Shown: positions 37,446 through 46,454 of the stretch, in pieces
How the letters are laid out: the number at the start of each line of letters is the position of its first letter
Numbering within the stretch: position 1 is the first letter of the stretch
Assembly (NCBI RefSeq): GCF_019195455.1
Contig: NZ_JAIMBW010000001.1
Span: 4,058,001-4,122,000, forward strand
Direction: 5' to 3'
Origin: Gymnodinialimonas phycosphaerae
Lineage (GTDB): Bacteria > Pseudomonadota > Alphaproteobacteria > Rhodobacterales > Rhodobacteraceae
Length of the DNA: 64,000 nucleotides
Translations under genes and position numbers: made by a program
The notes under the pieces: generated by a model
What the model was told of the DNA's origin: nothing
Seen by the model: only the letters and a program-made list of their open reading frames with translations
Database searches by the model: none

Positions 37446-38424
37446 GGTGCTGCGCGCCTTGCTGCGGGTGGTTTTCGTCGGGGCGATTGGTGTCATTTCA
37501 GCGCACTATTTCGTCCCGCGTGAGCAGATGGCGCGTTACATGCTGATTGACGGCCCGGACCTCGATGCGCCCGCCGAATGGCTGGCCGAGCGCGAGGCGC
37601 GTTTTGATGACATCACGCCGGGCGCGGAGGCACGGATTGTCTGGGCCGGGGAGGAAGGCGCGGCGAGTGACGTCGTTATTGTCTACCTTCATGGCTTTTC
37701 GGCCACGGCGCAGGAAATCCGCCCGGTGCCCGACCGCGTGGCCGAGGCCCTGGGCGCGAACCTGATCTTCGCGCGGCTTCCGGGGCATGGCCGATCCGGG
37801 GCCGCCATGGGCGCGCCGCGCGCGGGTGATTGGCGGGATGAAACGGCGCGCATGTTGCACCTGGCGCGCGGGATCGGAAACCGGGTCGTGATCATCGGCA
37901 CCTCTACCGGGGGCACATTGGCGTCTTATGCGGCCACCGACACCGACATGGCCCGCGACCTCGCGGCGGTGGTGCTGATCTCACCGAATTACGAGCTGGC
38001 AAATCCGTTGGGCTGGATGCTGGAGATGCCCTTTGCGCGGCTTTTGGTGCCCTTGGTGGCCGGGACGGAGCGGCGGTTTGATCCGATCAACGCGGACCAC
38101 AATACCTTTTGGACGACGGCCTATCCGACGTCGGCAACCGTGACGCTTGGCACGTTGCTGCGCACGACCCGCGCGCGGGACGTCAGCGGGGTCAGCACGC
38201 CTGCGCTGTTCCTGTTTTCCGACGCCGATCAGGTAATTTCGGCCCCTGCCGTGCGCGACTTTGCGGCGCGCTGGGGCGGGTCCACGACGCTGATCCCCAT
38301 CGCTGTGCCAGAAGAGGGGGGCGACCCGTTCAACCACGTGATCGCAGGCGATATCCTGAGCCCGGCCCTGACCGACCGGGTGGCTGAAGACATCACGGAT
38401 TGGCTGCGCGAGACCTTGCAATAG
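37438..38424 (+). CDS. Membrane-anchored alpha/beta hydrolase
   Basis: A 328-aa hydrolase. The ATG overlapping the previous stop gives an N-terminal hydrophobic segment (RVLRALLRVVFVGAIGVIS) that probably anchors the protein on the periplasmic side. Catalytic motifs are YLHGFSATAQE (oxyanion loop), IIGTSTGGTLAS (nucleophile Ser) and FSDADQVIS (acid); the base is probably the late His in FNHVIAG. It is coupled to the preceding hydrolase. Confidence 0.82.
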   Translation: MRRVLRALLRVVFVGAIGVISAHYFVPREQMARYMLIDGPDLDAPAEWLAEREARFDDITPGAEARIVWAGEEGAASDVVIVYLHGFSATAQEIRPVPDRVAEALGANLIFARLPGHGRSGAAMGAPRAGDWRDETARMLHLARGIGNRVVIIGTSTGGTLASYAATDTDMARDLAAVVLISPNYELANPLGWMLEMPFARLLVPLVAGTERRFDPINADHNTFWTTAYPTSATVTLGTLLRTTRARDVSGVSTPALFLFSDADQVISAPAVRDFAARWGGSTTLIPIAVPEEGGDPFNHVIAGDILSPALTDRVAEDITDWLRETLQ

Positions 38425-38482
38425 GGCGACGCTACAACCTCCGCTTGCGGCGATCGGCGCTGCAAGGGAAACATTGCCCTTG

Positions 38483-38498
38483 CCGAAACCGGTTTCGG
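38483..38498 (+). promoter_or_regulatory. LacI-family operator palindrome
   Basis: CCGAAACCGGTTTCGG, a perfect 16-bp palindrome with the central CG step typical of LacI-family sites, 30 bases before the LacI start. Its position suggests autoregulation of this gene, and possibly control of the adjoining transport operon. Confidence 0.7.
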
Positions 38499-38527
38499 AA
38501 CTGAAGTTGGGATTCGGGAGGACTGGG

Positions 38528-39604
38528 ATGAACCGTATCGGGACATCATCGACGCAAGGCGCGCGGGTCACGATAAATGACCTTGCGAGCGCGTTGGGCC
38601 TTGCGAAAGGCACGGTAAGCCGGGCGTTGAACGGCTACCCCGATATTGCCGAATCCACCCGCCTTCGCGTCAGTCGCGCGGCCGAGCGGATGGGCTATCG
38701 TCCGCTGGCCCAGGCGCAGGCGATCCGCACCGGGCGGGCGCGGGCGCTGGGGCTGATCCTGAACACCGGCAACGCCGATCTGCACCGCCCGTTTCTGACC
38801 GATTTTCTTGATGGCATAAGCCGTGCCGCCTCGGAAGAGACATGGACGTTGACCGTGGCGACGGCCACGGGGACACAGGACGAGGTCGCCTCCATGACCC
38901 GTCTGATTGACGACCGAAAGGCCGACGGCTTCATCCTGCCGCGCGCGATGTGGGACGACCCGCGTGTCGCGCTGTGCCGGGCGCGCGGCGTGCCGTTCAT
39001 TCTTTACGGGCGCACCGGCGATGCCGCCGATTGTGCGTGGTTCGACATCTCGGGCGAACACGCCATGCAGCGCGCCGTGGCGCGGTTGGCGGGCTTCGGG
39101 CACCGACGCATCGGCTTCATCAACGGATCGCGCGACTACACCTACGCGCATCTGCGACACGACGGGTTTCTGGCGGGCATGGAAGAGGCGGGTCTGCCGG
39201 TTGACCCGGCCCTGATGGCCGAGGGCGTACTGGACATCGCTGGGGGCGAAGTGGCGGGCCGTGCCGTGCTGGCCCACAACCCAACGGCGGTTGTCTGTGC
39301 GCTGGATCTGGCGGCGCTGGGGCTTTACCGCGCGGCCGCCGCCATGGGGCGGACCGTGGGCCAGGACCTTGCCGTCATCGCCTACGACGGCATCCCCGAG
39401 GCCGCGACGGCGCAGCCGCCGCTGACCACCTTCTCGGTCGATAACCGCGCCGCAGGCCAGCGGCTTGCGAAGCTGTTGATCGCCCGTATTCGCGGCACCG
39501 ACCCGGCGCATCTTCGTGAACTCGCGCCCGCGCGGCTGATTGAACGGGCCTCGGACCGACTGCCCGATTTCGACGACACAACACTCAACGAAACACTTGC
39601 CTGA
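38528..39604 (+). CDS. LacI-family transcriptional regulator (AglR-like)
   Basis: A 358-aa repressor. The helix-turn-helix lies at about residues 14-37 (VTINDLASALGLAKGTVSRA) with the hinge region around residue 60. The rest is a periplasmic-binding-protein-like effector domain (ALGLILNTGNADLHRPF, GHRRIGFINGS, DLAVIAYDGIPEA). A perfect operator precedes it and the ABC operon starts 20 bases after its stop, so it most likely senses the transported sugar and controls that operon. The chosen ATG has GGGAGG upstream. Confidence 0.9.
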   Translation: MNRIGTSSTQGARVTINDLASALGLAKGTVSRALNGYPDIAESTRLRVSRAAERMGYRPLAQAQAIRTGRARALGLILNTGNADLHRPFLTDFLDGISRAASEETWTLTVATATGTQDEVASMTRLIDDRKADGFILPRAMWDDPRVALCRARGVPFILYGRTGDAADCAWFDISGEHAMQRAVARLAGFGHRRIGFINGSRDYTYAHLRHDGFLAGMEEAGLPVDPALMAEGVLDIAGGEVAGRAVLAHNPTAVVCALDLAALGLYRAAAAMGRTVGQDLAVIAYDGIPEAATAQPPLTTFSVDNRAAGQRLAKLLIARIRGTDPAHLRELAPARLIERASDRLPDFDDTTLNETLA

Positions 39605-39624
39605 AAACTAATGGGAGGATTGGC

Positions 39625-40983
39625 ATGACTATCATCACCACCGCAAAACGGACGGCACTTCTTGCGGCCGTCTCCAGCCTGGCACTTGCCAGCGCGGCAG
39701 CGGCCCAGGACAGCATCCGCTTCTGGACCACGGAAGAGCAGCCCGAGCGTCTGGCCCTGCAAGAGGCCATGGCGGCCGACTTCACGGCCGCATCGGGCAT
39801 CGAGGTTGAGGTCATCCCGGTCACGGAAAGTGACCTTGGCACCCGCGCCACGGCGGCCTTTGCCGCAGGCGATCTGCCCGACGTGATCTACCACCCGCTG
39901 CAATACGCGCTGCCGTGGTTCGAGGCCGGCATTCTGGACAGTGACGCGGCCACGGACATTGTAGAGAACCTGGGCGGCGGCACCTTCGCCGATGGCCCCC
40001 TGGCCATGGCCGCCGTGGACGGGGGCTACGCCGCCGTGCCGGTCGATGGCTGGACCCAGATGATCGTCTACCGCGCCGACCTGTTTGAAGAGAACGGGCT
40101 AGAGCCGCCGTCGACCTACGCCAACGTGCTGGCCGCCATCGACGCGCTGCACAACCCGCCCGAGATGTACGGTTTCGTCGCCGCCACCAAGGTGGACGAA
40201 AACTTCATGTCCCAGGTGTTGGAGCATGTCTTCCTGGCAAACGGCGTCTCTCCGGTGGACGAGAACGGCTTCGCACCGCTTGATGAGGCCGCGACGACCG
40301 AGGTGCTGGAATTCTACCGCGCCATCGCCCAGGCCTCGCCGGAGGGAGAGCTTTATTGGGATCAGTCCCGCACGCTCTATTTCTCGGGCAACGCGGCGAT
40401 GATCATCTGGTCGCCCTTCATCCTTGATGAACTGGCCGGTCTGCGCGACAGCGCCCCGCCCACGATCAACGACGACCCAATGACCCGCGATCTGGCGGCG
40501 GCCACGGGCATTGTCACCAACTTCGCCGGTCCGTCGAACCCCGATGGGGCCGCCTGGGGCGATGTGCGCTACTTCGGCATCACCGCCGATGCGGACACCG
40601 ATAATGCCATGGCCTTCGTGGAATACTCCATGTCCGACGGCTACACCCAGACCTTGGCCATCGCGCCCGAAGGCAAGTTCCCCGTGCGCCGCGGCACGGA
40701 AGCGAACCCGACCGAGTTCGTCGAAGCCTGGTCCATGCTGGACGTGGGCGTCGACCGCCGCGCGCCCTTGGGTGAGTTGTACGAGCAGTCGATGATCGAT
40801 GAGATCGTCGGCGGGTTGGACGTCGCGCAGCGCTGGGGTGTGGAAGAGGGCCAGCTGGCGCTCGCCTCTCGGATCATCAACAGCCAGATCATCAACCGTC
40901 TGGTGCGTGAATACATCGACGGCGTCCGCGACGCGGCCGAGACGGTCGCGCTGATGAACGACGAGCTGTCTGGCATCGAGTAA
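39625..40983 (+). CDS. Sugar ABC transporter, periplasmic binding protein (AglE-like)
   Basis: A 452-aa family 1 solute-binding protein. It has a Sec signal (about residues 1-27, cut after AAAAQ) without a lipobox, so it should be free in the periplasm. The pattern IRFWTTEEQPERLALQ and YAAVPVDGWTQMIVYRADLF is typical of sugar binders of the MalE/UgpB type; the gene context points to an alpha-glucoside or glycosyl-glycerate ligand. Ribosome site GGGAGG precedes the ATG. The gene is followed by a hairpin that probably keeps its transcript more abundant than those of the permeases. Confidence 0.9.
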   Translation: MTIITTAKRTALLAAVSSLALASAAAAQDSIRFWTTEEQPERLALQEAMAADFTAASGIEVEVIPVTESDLGTRATAAFAAGDLPDVIYHPLQYALPWFEAGILDSDAATDIVENLGGGTFADGPLAMAAVDGGYAAVPVDGWTQMIVYRADLFEENGLEPPSTYANVLAAIDALHNPPEMYGFVAATKVDENFMSQVLEHVFLANGVSPVDENGFAPLDEAATTEVLEFYRAIAQASPEGELYWDQSRTLYFSGNAAMIIWSPFILDELAGLRDSAPPTINDDPMTRDLAAATGIVTNFAGPSNPDGAAWGDVRYFGITADADTDNAMAFVEYSMSDGYTQTLAIAPEGKFPVRRGTEANPTEFVEAWSMLDVGVDRRAPLGELYEQSMIDEIVGGLDVAQRWGVEEGQLALASRIINSQIINRLVREYIDGVRDAAETVALMNDELSGIE

Positions 40984-41008
40984 GCGATATCGCTTCTGAA
41001 GACAGAAC

Positions 41009-41031
41009 GGGGCCGCCCGCGCGGTGGCCCC
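41009..41031 (+). terminator. Intra-operon hairpin / partial terminator
   Basis: A 9-bp stem GGGGCCGCC with GGTGGCCCC (one G.T pair) and a CGCGC loop, followed by only three T. It lies 26 bases after the binding-protein stop. A leaky terminator or mRNA-stabilising stem is usual at this place in ABC operons. Confidence 0.65.
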
Positions 41032-41043
41032 TTTCTCGCCCCA

Positions 41044-41091
41044 TGATTGGCCCACTGATTGGCGCACTGATTGGCCCCGTGAATCGCCCCG
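41044..41091 (+). repeat. 12-bp tandem array (4 copies)
   Basis: Four copies of a 12-base unit, TGATTGGCCCAC, TGATTGGCGCAC, TGATTGGCCCCG and TGAATCGCCCCG, starting 12 bases after the hairpin and ending 15 bases before the permease start. Reverse-complemented, the unit reads GGGCCAATCAGT, sharing GGGCCAA with the array at 1429-1488. Confidence 0.85.
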
Positions 41092-41106
41092 CGACCGGAG
41101 ACTGAC

Positions 41107-42336
41107 ATGACCACCGCGACACCCCCCAAAGGCACCGGACCGCTGGCAAAGCGCGAAGCCCGTCTGGCGTGGGGATTGCTGTTGCCGACGCTGACCGCCG
41201 TGATGCTGGTCGTGTTGCTGCCGCTGATCGCGATCCTCTGGATCTCGTTCAAGCCGGTCAGTCTCGCGGATTTGAGGGCGGCGGAACCTGTCGTGCGCGA
41301 GGATCTGCGCAACGCGGGCGAGCCGGATCAGTTGGTGCGCTACCGGATCAGGAACTCCAGCCAGACGGATACGATTTTTGATGTGGTCCTGACCGATGTG
41401 CTGCCCGAGGGCGCGACCCTGTCCGAGTTGCCCGAGATCTGCTCGGTTTCAGGTGCGGATTTGACCTGTGTTGTCGGAGAGCTTCCGGCGGGGGAGCGGT
41501 TGACGCTGGAAATCCCCATCGCCCTGGACGGCGATCTTGAAGACGCCCTGGAAGATGACACGCCCGTGCAGATCACGGGCGAGGCGACCAACGTTCTGAC
41601 CAGTGGAGAGTTCACGCTGGACAATTTCCGTGACGTGTTCAGCGCGCGGGAATTCTGGACGGTGATCTGGGCCACGCTGTTCTACACGATCGTCGGCACC
41701 ATCGGCGCGCTGGTCGTGGGCCTGTTCGCGGCGCTTTTGCTGAACAAGAGTTTCAAGGGGCAGGGGATGCTGCGGGGGCTTTATCTGTTTCCCTACGTGG
41801 CACCTGTCATTGCGGTGGCGTTTTCCTGGGTGATCCTGCTGGACCCAAGCTCGGGCTCGATCAACGCGCTTCTGGTGCAGATGGGCGTGGTCGACAGCCC
41901 GATCAATTTCTTCGGCACACGGCCGTTGGCACTGATCATGGTGACGGTGTTCGAGATCTGGCGCTACTTCCCGCTGTCGTTCCTGTTCATCCTGGCCCGG
42001 ATGCAGTCGATCGACACGGATATGTACGAGGCCGCGGATGTGGACGGCGCGACGCCGTTCCAGAAGTTCCGCTACCTTTCGCTGCCGATGCTGATGGGTA
42101 TCCTGTCGGTGCTGTTCCTGCTGCGCTTCATTTGGACCTTCAACAAGTTCGACGACATCTTCCTGTTGACGGGGGGCAATGCGGGCACGCGGACGTTGAC
42201 GGTGAACGTCTATGAGCAGGCCTTTGCGGTCAGCAATATCGGCGCGGGCGCGGCGGTGGCCGTGGTGATCCTGTGCTGTTTGCTGGTGTTTTCCTGGGCG
42301 TTCTTCCGGTTCATGTCGAAGGAGGAGGGGTTGTGA
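41107..42336 (+). CDS. Sugar ABC transporter permease (AglF-like) with periplasmic DUF11-like insertion
   Basis: A 409-aa inner-membrane permease. Helix 1 spans about residues 22-48. Residues 50-168 then form a periplasmic insertion containing a DUF11-like beta-sandwich: YRIRNSSQTDTIFDVVLTDV, LPEGATLSELPEICSV, LTCVVGELPAGERLTLEI, with Cys112 and Cys121 placed for a disulfide. Five further helices follow, with the EAA loop YEAADVDGATPFQKFRYLSL for ATPase contact. Ordinary family 1 permeases have about 290-300 aa, so the insertion accounts for the excess. The stop codon lies inside the first 72-bp repeat. Confidence 0.9.
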   Translation: MTTATPPKGTGPLAKREARLAWGLLLPTLTAVMLVVLLPLIAILWISFKPVSLADLRAAEPVVREDLRNAGEPDQLVRYRIRNSSQTDTIFDVVLTDVLPEGATLSELPEICSVSGADLTCVVGELPAGERLTLEIPIALDGDLEDALEDDTPVQITGEATNVLTSGEFTLDNFRDVFSAREFWTVIWATLFYTIVGTIGALVVGLFAALLLNKSFKGQGMLRGLYLFPYVAPVIAVAFSWVILLDPSSGSINALLVQMGVVDSPINFFGTRPLALIMVTVFEIWRYFPLSFLFILARMQSIDTDMYEAADVDGATPFQKFRYLSLPMLMGILSVLFLLRFIWTFNKFDDIFLLTGGNAGTRTLTVNVYEQAFAVSNIGAGAAVAVVILCCLLVFSWAFFRFMSKEEGL

Positions 42337-42560
42337 GCGGTTCAGCGAAGCTGGCAATCGGTCCAGTGGACCGATTGAGGGAACAACGGGCGGAGCCCCG
42401 ACTTGTGAGCGGTTCAGCGAAGCTGGCAATCGGTCCAGTGGACCGATTGAGGGAACAACGGGCGGAGCCCCGACTTGTGAGCGGTTCAGCGAAGCTGACA
42501 ATCGGTCCAGTGGACCGATTGATGGAACAACGGGCGGAGCCCCGATTTGTGAGCGGTTCG
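42331..42560 (+). repeat. 72-bp tandem repeat (3 copies plus a fragment)
   Basis: Units start at 42331, 42403, 42475 and, partially, 42547. Each begins TTGTGAGCGGTTC, and each full unit contains a perfect 23-base palindrome of 11-bp arms around one base (CAATCGGTCCA g TGGACCGATTG; first copy 42355-42377). The permease stop codon is supplied by the first unit. Because 72 is a multiple of three, another frame stays open and encodes a 24-aa repeat (GSAKLAIGPVDRLREQRAEP). Confidence 0.92.
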
Positions 42561-42650
42561 GCAGGACGATCCACGTGGCGACGGTCGGGACTTCGGGACG
42601 CTAAGGTTTGTTTCGCCCCAGCCTGCCTTGCGACAGGCCGGGGCGACCAA

Positions 42651-42791
42651 TGCGAGAGGGGCAAGCCCCCCTCGCGCTCCCCCCAACCATGCGAGGGGGG
42701 GCTGCCCCCCTCGCGCTCCCCCCAACCTTGCGAGGGGGGACTGCCCCCCTCGCGCTCCCCCCGGTACGAGGGGCCAGCCCCTCGCGCTCCC
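42651..42791 (+). repeat. 39-bp hairpin tandem repeat (3 copies plus a shorter fourth)
   Basis: Units start at 42651, 42690 and 42729, with a shortened copy from about 42765. Each contains complementary G- and C-runs flanked by GCGAG/CTCGC and should form a stable hairpin. The preceding 42614-42645 is an imperfect GC-rich hairpin (CGCCCC...GGGGCG). The repeats continue the open frame of the 72-bp units. They lie between the two permease genes and could affect mRNA stability. Confidence 0.88.
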
Positions 42792-42819
42792 CGGAGTTTA
42801 TTTGGCAAGATGAAAGGGG
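42791..42819 (+). repeat. Dispersed element, copy 2
   Basis: CCGGAGTTTATTTGGCAAGA followed by TGAAAGGGG, matching 16671-16705 and 47843-47872. It ends 8 bases before the second permease start codon. Confidence 0.75.
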
Positions 42820-42826
42820 CGCGGAG

Positions 42827-44041
42827 ATGAGCGTGGTGCGCAATGGCTTTGTGACGGGCCCCGTGCTTGGCATCCTTTGGGCCTTGGTCGTCGCGACGAC
42901 CGTGGCGGTGGTGATGTCGTTCTCGACCGGGGAAGCGCTTCGGCCCGGCCTGATCGGGTGCACCGTGCTTGGGGCTTTGGCGGCGGTTGTGAAGTTGCGC
43001 ATCTCGTCGGAGTTTCTTGGCGGTTTGATCGTGGCCGTGGCGGCCGGTGTGTTGTTATTCACGCCGATCAGCGCGGTTCATGTGAGCGACGCCTTGGGGT
43101 TGCCCGGGCATCTCATAACGGCTGTTTTCCTGGCCGTGCCCTTGTTTTTCGGGCTTTCGCTGATGTTGCGCGGCGCGCCGTGGGGCCAGATGACCCGCCA
43201 TGAGTGGGAGGAGGCGGTGATCCGCTTCCTGACCGGGTTCGGCTTTGTGTTCTTTACCGCCGTCGTGGCGATCCCCTTCTACGTCATGGTGATGACCTCG
43301 CTGAAAACCCAAGGGCAGTTGCTGGCCAATCCGCTCGATTACTCCATCGATCTGACCCAGGGGTGGAGCCTGTTCCGCAGCTACCAGGAGCTGTTCGCGG
43401 ATTTCAATTTCGGCCGTTACATGTGGACGAGCTTCTATATCTCGGTGATCACCGTGCTGATCACGCTCTTGTTCAGCGTGCCGGGCGCCTATGCGGTGGC
43501 GCGCCTGCGGTTCAAGGGGCAAAAGGCGCTGAGCCGGTCGATCCTGCTGGTCTACATGGTGCCGATGATCGTGCTGGCGCTGCCGATCTACATCGCGTTT
43601 TCCATGACCGGCCTGCGCAACACGATCGTGGGCATCGTGATGATCTACCCGGTCACGACGATCCCCGTGGCGCTTTACATGTTGCAAGGCTACTTCCGGG
43701 GGCTTCCGGCGGAGGTCGAGGAGGCGGGGTTGATGGACGGCCTCAACCGCCTGCAGGTGATCTGGAAGATCACCTTGCCGCTATCGCTGCCCGCGATGGT
43801 GTCGGTCTCGCTTTACGTCTTCATGATCGCCTGGAACGAGTTTCTGCTGGCGTTCATGTTGCTGGATGATCCGTCGATCTTCACGTTGACGCGGGGGATT
43901 GCCTCGCTCAACTCGTCCGAGATCCCCAGACAGCACCTGATGGCGGGCGCGGTGATCGCCACGCTGCCGGTGATGATCCTGTTCCTGGGGCTGGAGAAAT
44001 TCATGACAAAGGGCCTGACGGCGGGCTCGGTGAAAGGATGA
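42827..44041 (+). CDS. Sugar ABC transporter permease (AglG-like)
   Basis: A 404-aa inner-membrane permease. An N-terminal block of about 130 residues carries four extra hydrophobic helices before the six-helix transport domain. The EAA loop is EEAGLMDGLNRLQVIWKITL. The start is the ATG with GGAG close upstream; the long in-frame extension through the repeats is not accepted as coding. Its stop overlaps the glycoside hydrolase start by ATGA. With the AglF-like subunit it should form the heterodimeric channel. Confidence 0.9.
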   Translation: MSVVRNGFVTGPVLGILWALVVATTVAVVMSFSTGEALRPGLIGCTVLGALAAVVKLRISSEFLGGLIVAVAAGVLLFTPISAVHVSDALGLPGHLITAVFLAVPLFFGLSLMLRGAPWGQMTRHEWEEAVIRFLTGFGFVFFTAVVAIPFYVMVMTSLKTQGQLLANPLDYSIDLTQGWSLFRSYQELFADFNFGRYMWTSFYISVITVLITLLFSVPGAYAVARLRFKGQKALSRSILLVYMVPMIVLALPIYIAFSMTGLRNTIVGIVMIYPVTTIPVALYMLQGYFRGLPAEVEEAGLMDGLNRLQVIWKITLPLSLPAMVSVSLYVFMIAWNEFLLAFMLLDDPSIFTLTRGIASLNSSEIPRQHLMAGAVIATLPVMILFLGLEKFMTKGLTAGSVKG

Positions 44042-45345
44042 AAGACATGTCAGATCGCGACATCGCCGCGCTGGACGCCGAGGCGCGGCGGATCCTGCAA
44101 CTCAACGACAAGGGCGGCTACACGGTGCCGACGGCGGGGCTTTATCCCTACCAGTGGAACTGGGACAGCGCCTTTGCCGCCCTGGGCTTTGCCACCTTCG
44201 ACATCGACCGCGCGTGGCGCGAGATCGAGACGCTGTTCAGTGGCCAGTGGGATAACGGCATGGTGCCCCACATCCTGTTCCATGTGATGGATGAGGGGTA
44301 TTTCCCAAGCTATGACACCTGGGGCACGGCGGACGCCGTGGGGCGGGGGGCTTGCACCCTGCCGTCCTCGGGGATCTCTCAGCCGCCGGTGGCCGCGTCC
44401 TTGGCGTGGGAGGTCTACAGGGCGAACCCGGCGGCAGGGGACGGGCGCCTGCGCGCGCTATACCCCAAGCTTTTGGCCTACCACCGCTGGATCATGGACG
44501 CGCGGGCCGAGACGGGGGCCGTCGTGATCACCCATCCGTGGGAGGCGGGCCGCGACAATGCGCCCGATTGGGACGAGGCGATGGCGGGCATCGACCCGGC
44601 GGGCGTCCAGCCCTACACGCGCCGCGACACCGGCCATGTGGATGCGCGGATGCGGCCCACGAAGGACGACTACGACCGCTACATCTGGCTGGTGCAATTC
44701 GGGCGGGACCGGAAGTGGGACGATTCGCAGATCGCGGCGGAAAGCCCGTTCCGCGTGGCGGACCCGACGATGACCTTCACCGCCCTGCGCTCGACCCGCG
44801 ATCTGGCGTTGATGGCGGATCTTGTAGGAGAAGACCGGACCGAGATCGACGGTTGGATCGCCCGACTGGAAGAGGGGGCGCGGGGCCTCTGGAATCCCGA
44901 AACGCGAAGCTATGATGCGATCAACCTGCGCACCGGCAACCGCGCGGGATCGGTATCGAACGCCGGGTTCCTGGCATGGTGGGGCGGTTTGCGCGATGAG
45001 CGCGCGTTGCCGGTTTTGCGCGACGTGCTGGACCGCAGCACCTATGCCGTTCCCAGCTATGACCCGGCGGGGCCTCAGTTCGACAGCCTGCGCTATTGGC
45101 GCGGGCCGGTCTGGGCGGTGATGAATTTCATGGTGGGCAACGGCCTGGCCGAAGCCGGGCAGGCAGAGCTTGCGGCGCGGGTGCGCGGGGATACCGCGCG
45201 GATGATCGCGGACCATGGGTTTGCCGAGTATTTCGACCCGCTGGACGGCACGCCCGCGGGCGGGGGGACATTCACCTGGACGGCGGCGGTGTGGCTGGCC
45301 TGGGCCAGCCCGTCGGCGGTCGACCGATCTGAAGGGACGCAATGA
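44038..45345 (+). CDS. GH63-type glycoside hydrolase (MGH1-like, glucosylglycerate/mannosylglycerate hydrolase-like)
   Basis: A 435-aa cytoplasmic hydrolase with an (alpha/alpha)6-barrel pattern. [26 protein letters not shown] and [17 protein letters not shown] are hallmarks of the family that hydrolyses glucosylglycerate and mannosylglycerate. Candidate catalytic residues are Asp173 in GRDNAPDW and the Glu in AEYFDPLDG near the C-terminus, by analogy with GH63. It has no signal peptide, so it acts on imported substrate. It overlaps the upstream permease (ATGA) and sits one base before the ATPase gene, so it is an integral part of the uptake operon. Confidence 0.82.
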   Translation: MKDMSDRDIAALDAEARRILQLNDKGGYTVPTAGLYPYQWNWDSAFAALGFATFDIDRAWREIETLFSGQWDNGMVPHILFHVMDEGYFPSYDTWGTADAVGRGACTLPSSGISQPPVAASLAWEVYRANPAAGDGRLRALYPKLLAYHRWIMDARAETGAVVITHPWEAGRDNAPDWDEAMAGIDPAGVQPYTRRDTGHVDARMRPTKDDYDRYIWLVQFGRDRKWDDSQIAAESPFRVADPTMTFTALRSTRDLALMADLVGEDRTEIDGWIARLEEGARGLWNPETRSYDAINLRTGNRAGSVSNAGFLAWWGGLRDERALPVLRDVLDRSTYAVPSYDPAGPQFDSLRYWRGPVWAVMNFMVGNGLAEAGQAELAARVRGDTARMIADHGFAEYFDPLDGTPAGGGTFTWTAAVWLAWASPSAVDRSEGTQ

Positions 45346-45346
45346 C

Positions 45347-46369
45347 ATGGGCGCGATAGAACTGAAGGCCGTCGAGAAATGGTTTGGTGACGTTCAGGTC
45401 ATCAAGGGCGTGGACCTGAGCATCCAGGACGGCGAATTCGTGATCTTCGTGGGCCCCTCGGGCTGCGGCAAGTCCACGCTTCTGCGGATGATCGCCGGGC
45501 TGGAAGAGACATCACGCGGGCAGGTGATGATCGACGGGCGCGATGCGACGGCAGAGCCGCCCTCCAAGCGCGGGCTGGCAATGGTGTTTCAAAGCTACGC
45601 CTTGTATCCGCATATGTCCGTGGCCGAGAACATGGGGTTTTCTCTGAAGACCGCCGGTGCCTCCAAGGCCGAGCAGGCGGAAAAGGTGGCCGAGGCGGCG
45701 CGCGCGCTGCGGCTTGAAGACTACATGGACCGCAGGCCCAAGGACCTGAGCGGCGGGCAACGGCAGCGGGTGGCGATTGGCCGGTCCATCGTGCGCGACC
45801 CCACGGCGTTCCTGTTTGATGAGCCGCTGTCGAACCTCGACGCCTCCCTGCGGGTGGAAATGCGCTACGAGATCGCCAAACTGCACCAGCAGTTGGCCTC
45901 CACGATGGTCTACGTCACCCATGACCAGGTCGAGGCGATGACGCTGGCTGACCGAATCGTCGTGTTGAGCGCGGGGATCATCGAGCAGGTGGGCGCGCCC
46001 AAGACGCTTTATGAGCGTCCCGATAACCTGTTCGTCGCGCAGTTCATCGGCTCGCCCAAGATGAACGTCATCGCCTTGCCCTGCGACGGCTTGCGCCTGG
46101 AGGGCGCGCCTGCGAACGCGGCGCATCTGGGCATTCGGCCCGAGGCGATAACCATCGGTTCCAAAGGCCAGGGCGAGATCGACGGCACCGTGGACGTGGC
46201 CGAATACCTTGGCGCGGATATCTTCCTGATCGTGGATTGTGGTGCGGCGGGCAAGCTGACGGTGCGGACCCATGGCGAAGATGAGCTGCGCCCTGGTGCG
46301 GAGGTCGGGCTTTCTTTCACGCCGGAGAAACGCCACTTCTTCGACGGGGCGGGGTTGGCGATCCGCTAG
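45347..46369 (+). CDS. Sugar ABC transporter ATP-binding protein (MalK/UgpC/AglK type)
   Basis: A 340-aa ATPase energising the two permeases. Walker A is GPSGCGKST (residues 36-44), the signature is LSGGQRQR, Walker B is [11 protein letters not shown], and the H-loop is VTHDQVE. After residue 235 comes the OB-fold/TOBE domain of carbohydrate transporters ([12 protein letters not shown]). The ATG is two bases after the hydrolase stop. Probably the last gene of the operon, with the next gene 85 bases away. Confidence 0.95.
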   Translation: MGAIELKAVEKWFGDVQVIKGVDLSIQDGEFVIFVGPSGCGKSTLLRMIAGLEETSRGQVMIDGRDATAEPPSKRGLAMVFQSYALYPHMSVAENMGFSLKTAGASKAEQAEKVAEAARALRLEDYMDRRPKDLSGGQRQRVAIGRSIVRDPTAFLFDEPLSNLDASLRVEMRYEIAKLHQQLASTMVYVTHDQVEAMTLADRIVVLSAGIIEQVGAPKTLYERPDNLFVAQFIGSPKMNVIALPCDGLRLEGAPANAAHLGIRPEAITIGSKGQGEIDGTVDVAEYLGADIFLIVDCGAAGKLTVRTHGEDELRPGAEVGLSFTPEKRHFFDGAGLAIR

Positions 46370-46454
46370 ACGGACTTGCAATCGTATGCAGTTTTCCCTT
46401 GAAGCGGGTTGAAGCCCTAGTATCCTTGCACCCAATCATGGGGGAGGATCGGCA

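Noticed and set aside
41449..42501. Minus-strand 350-codon frame over the permease and 72-bp repeats
   Set aside because: Repeats create an open frame in several directions; the product lacks protein character and covers a clear permease gene.
42331..42791. Possible CRISPR array
   Set aside because: Repeats are directly tandem with no unique spacers, the units are 72 and 39 bp, and no cas gene is present.
42273..42830. A 185-codon frame made of 24-aa and 13-aa repeats considered as a repeat protein gene
   Set aside because: It begins inside the permease without a ribosome site and every repeat is a DNA palindrome or hairpin; frame openness follows from periods divisible by three. It is kept as a finding, not as a CDS.
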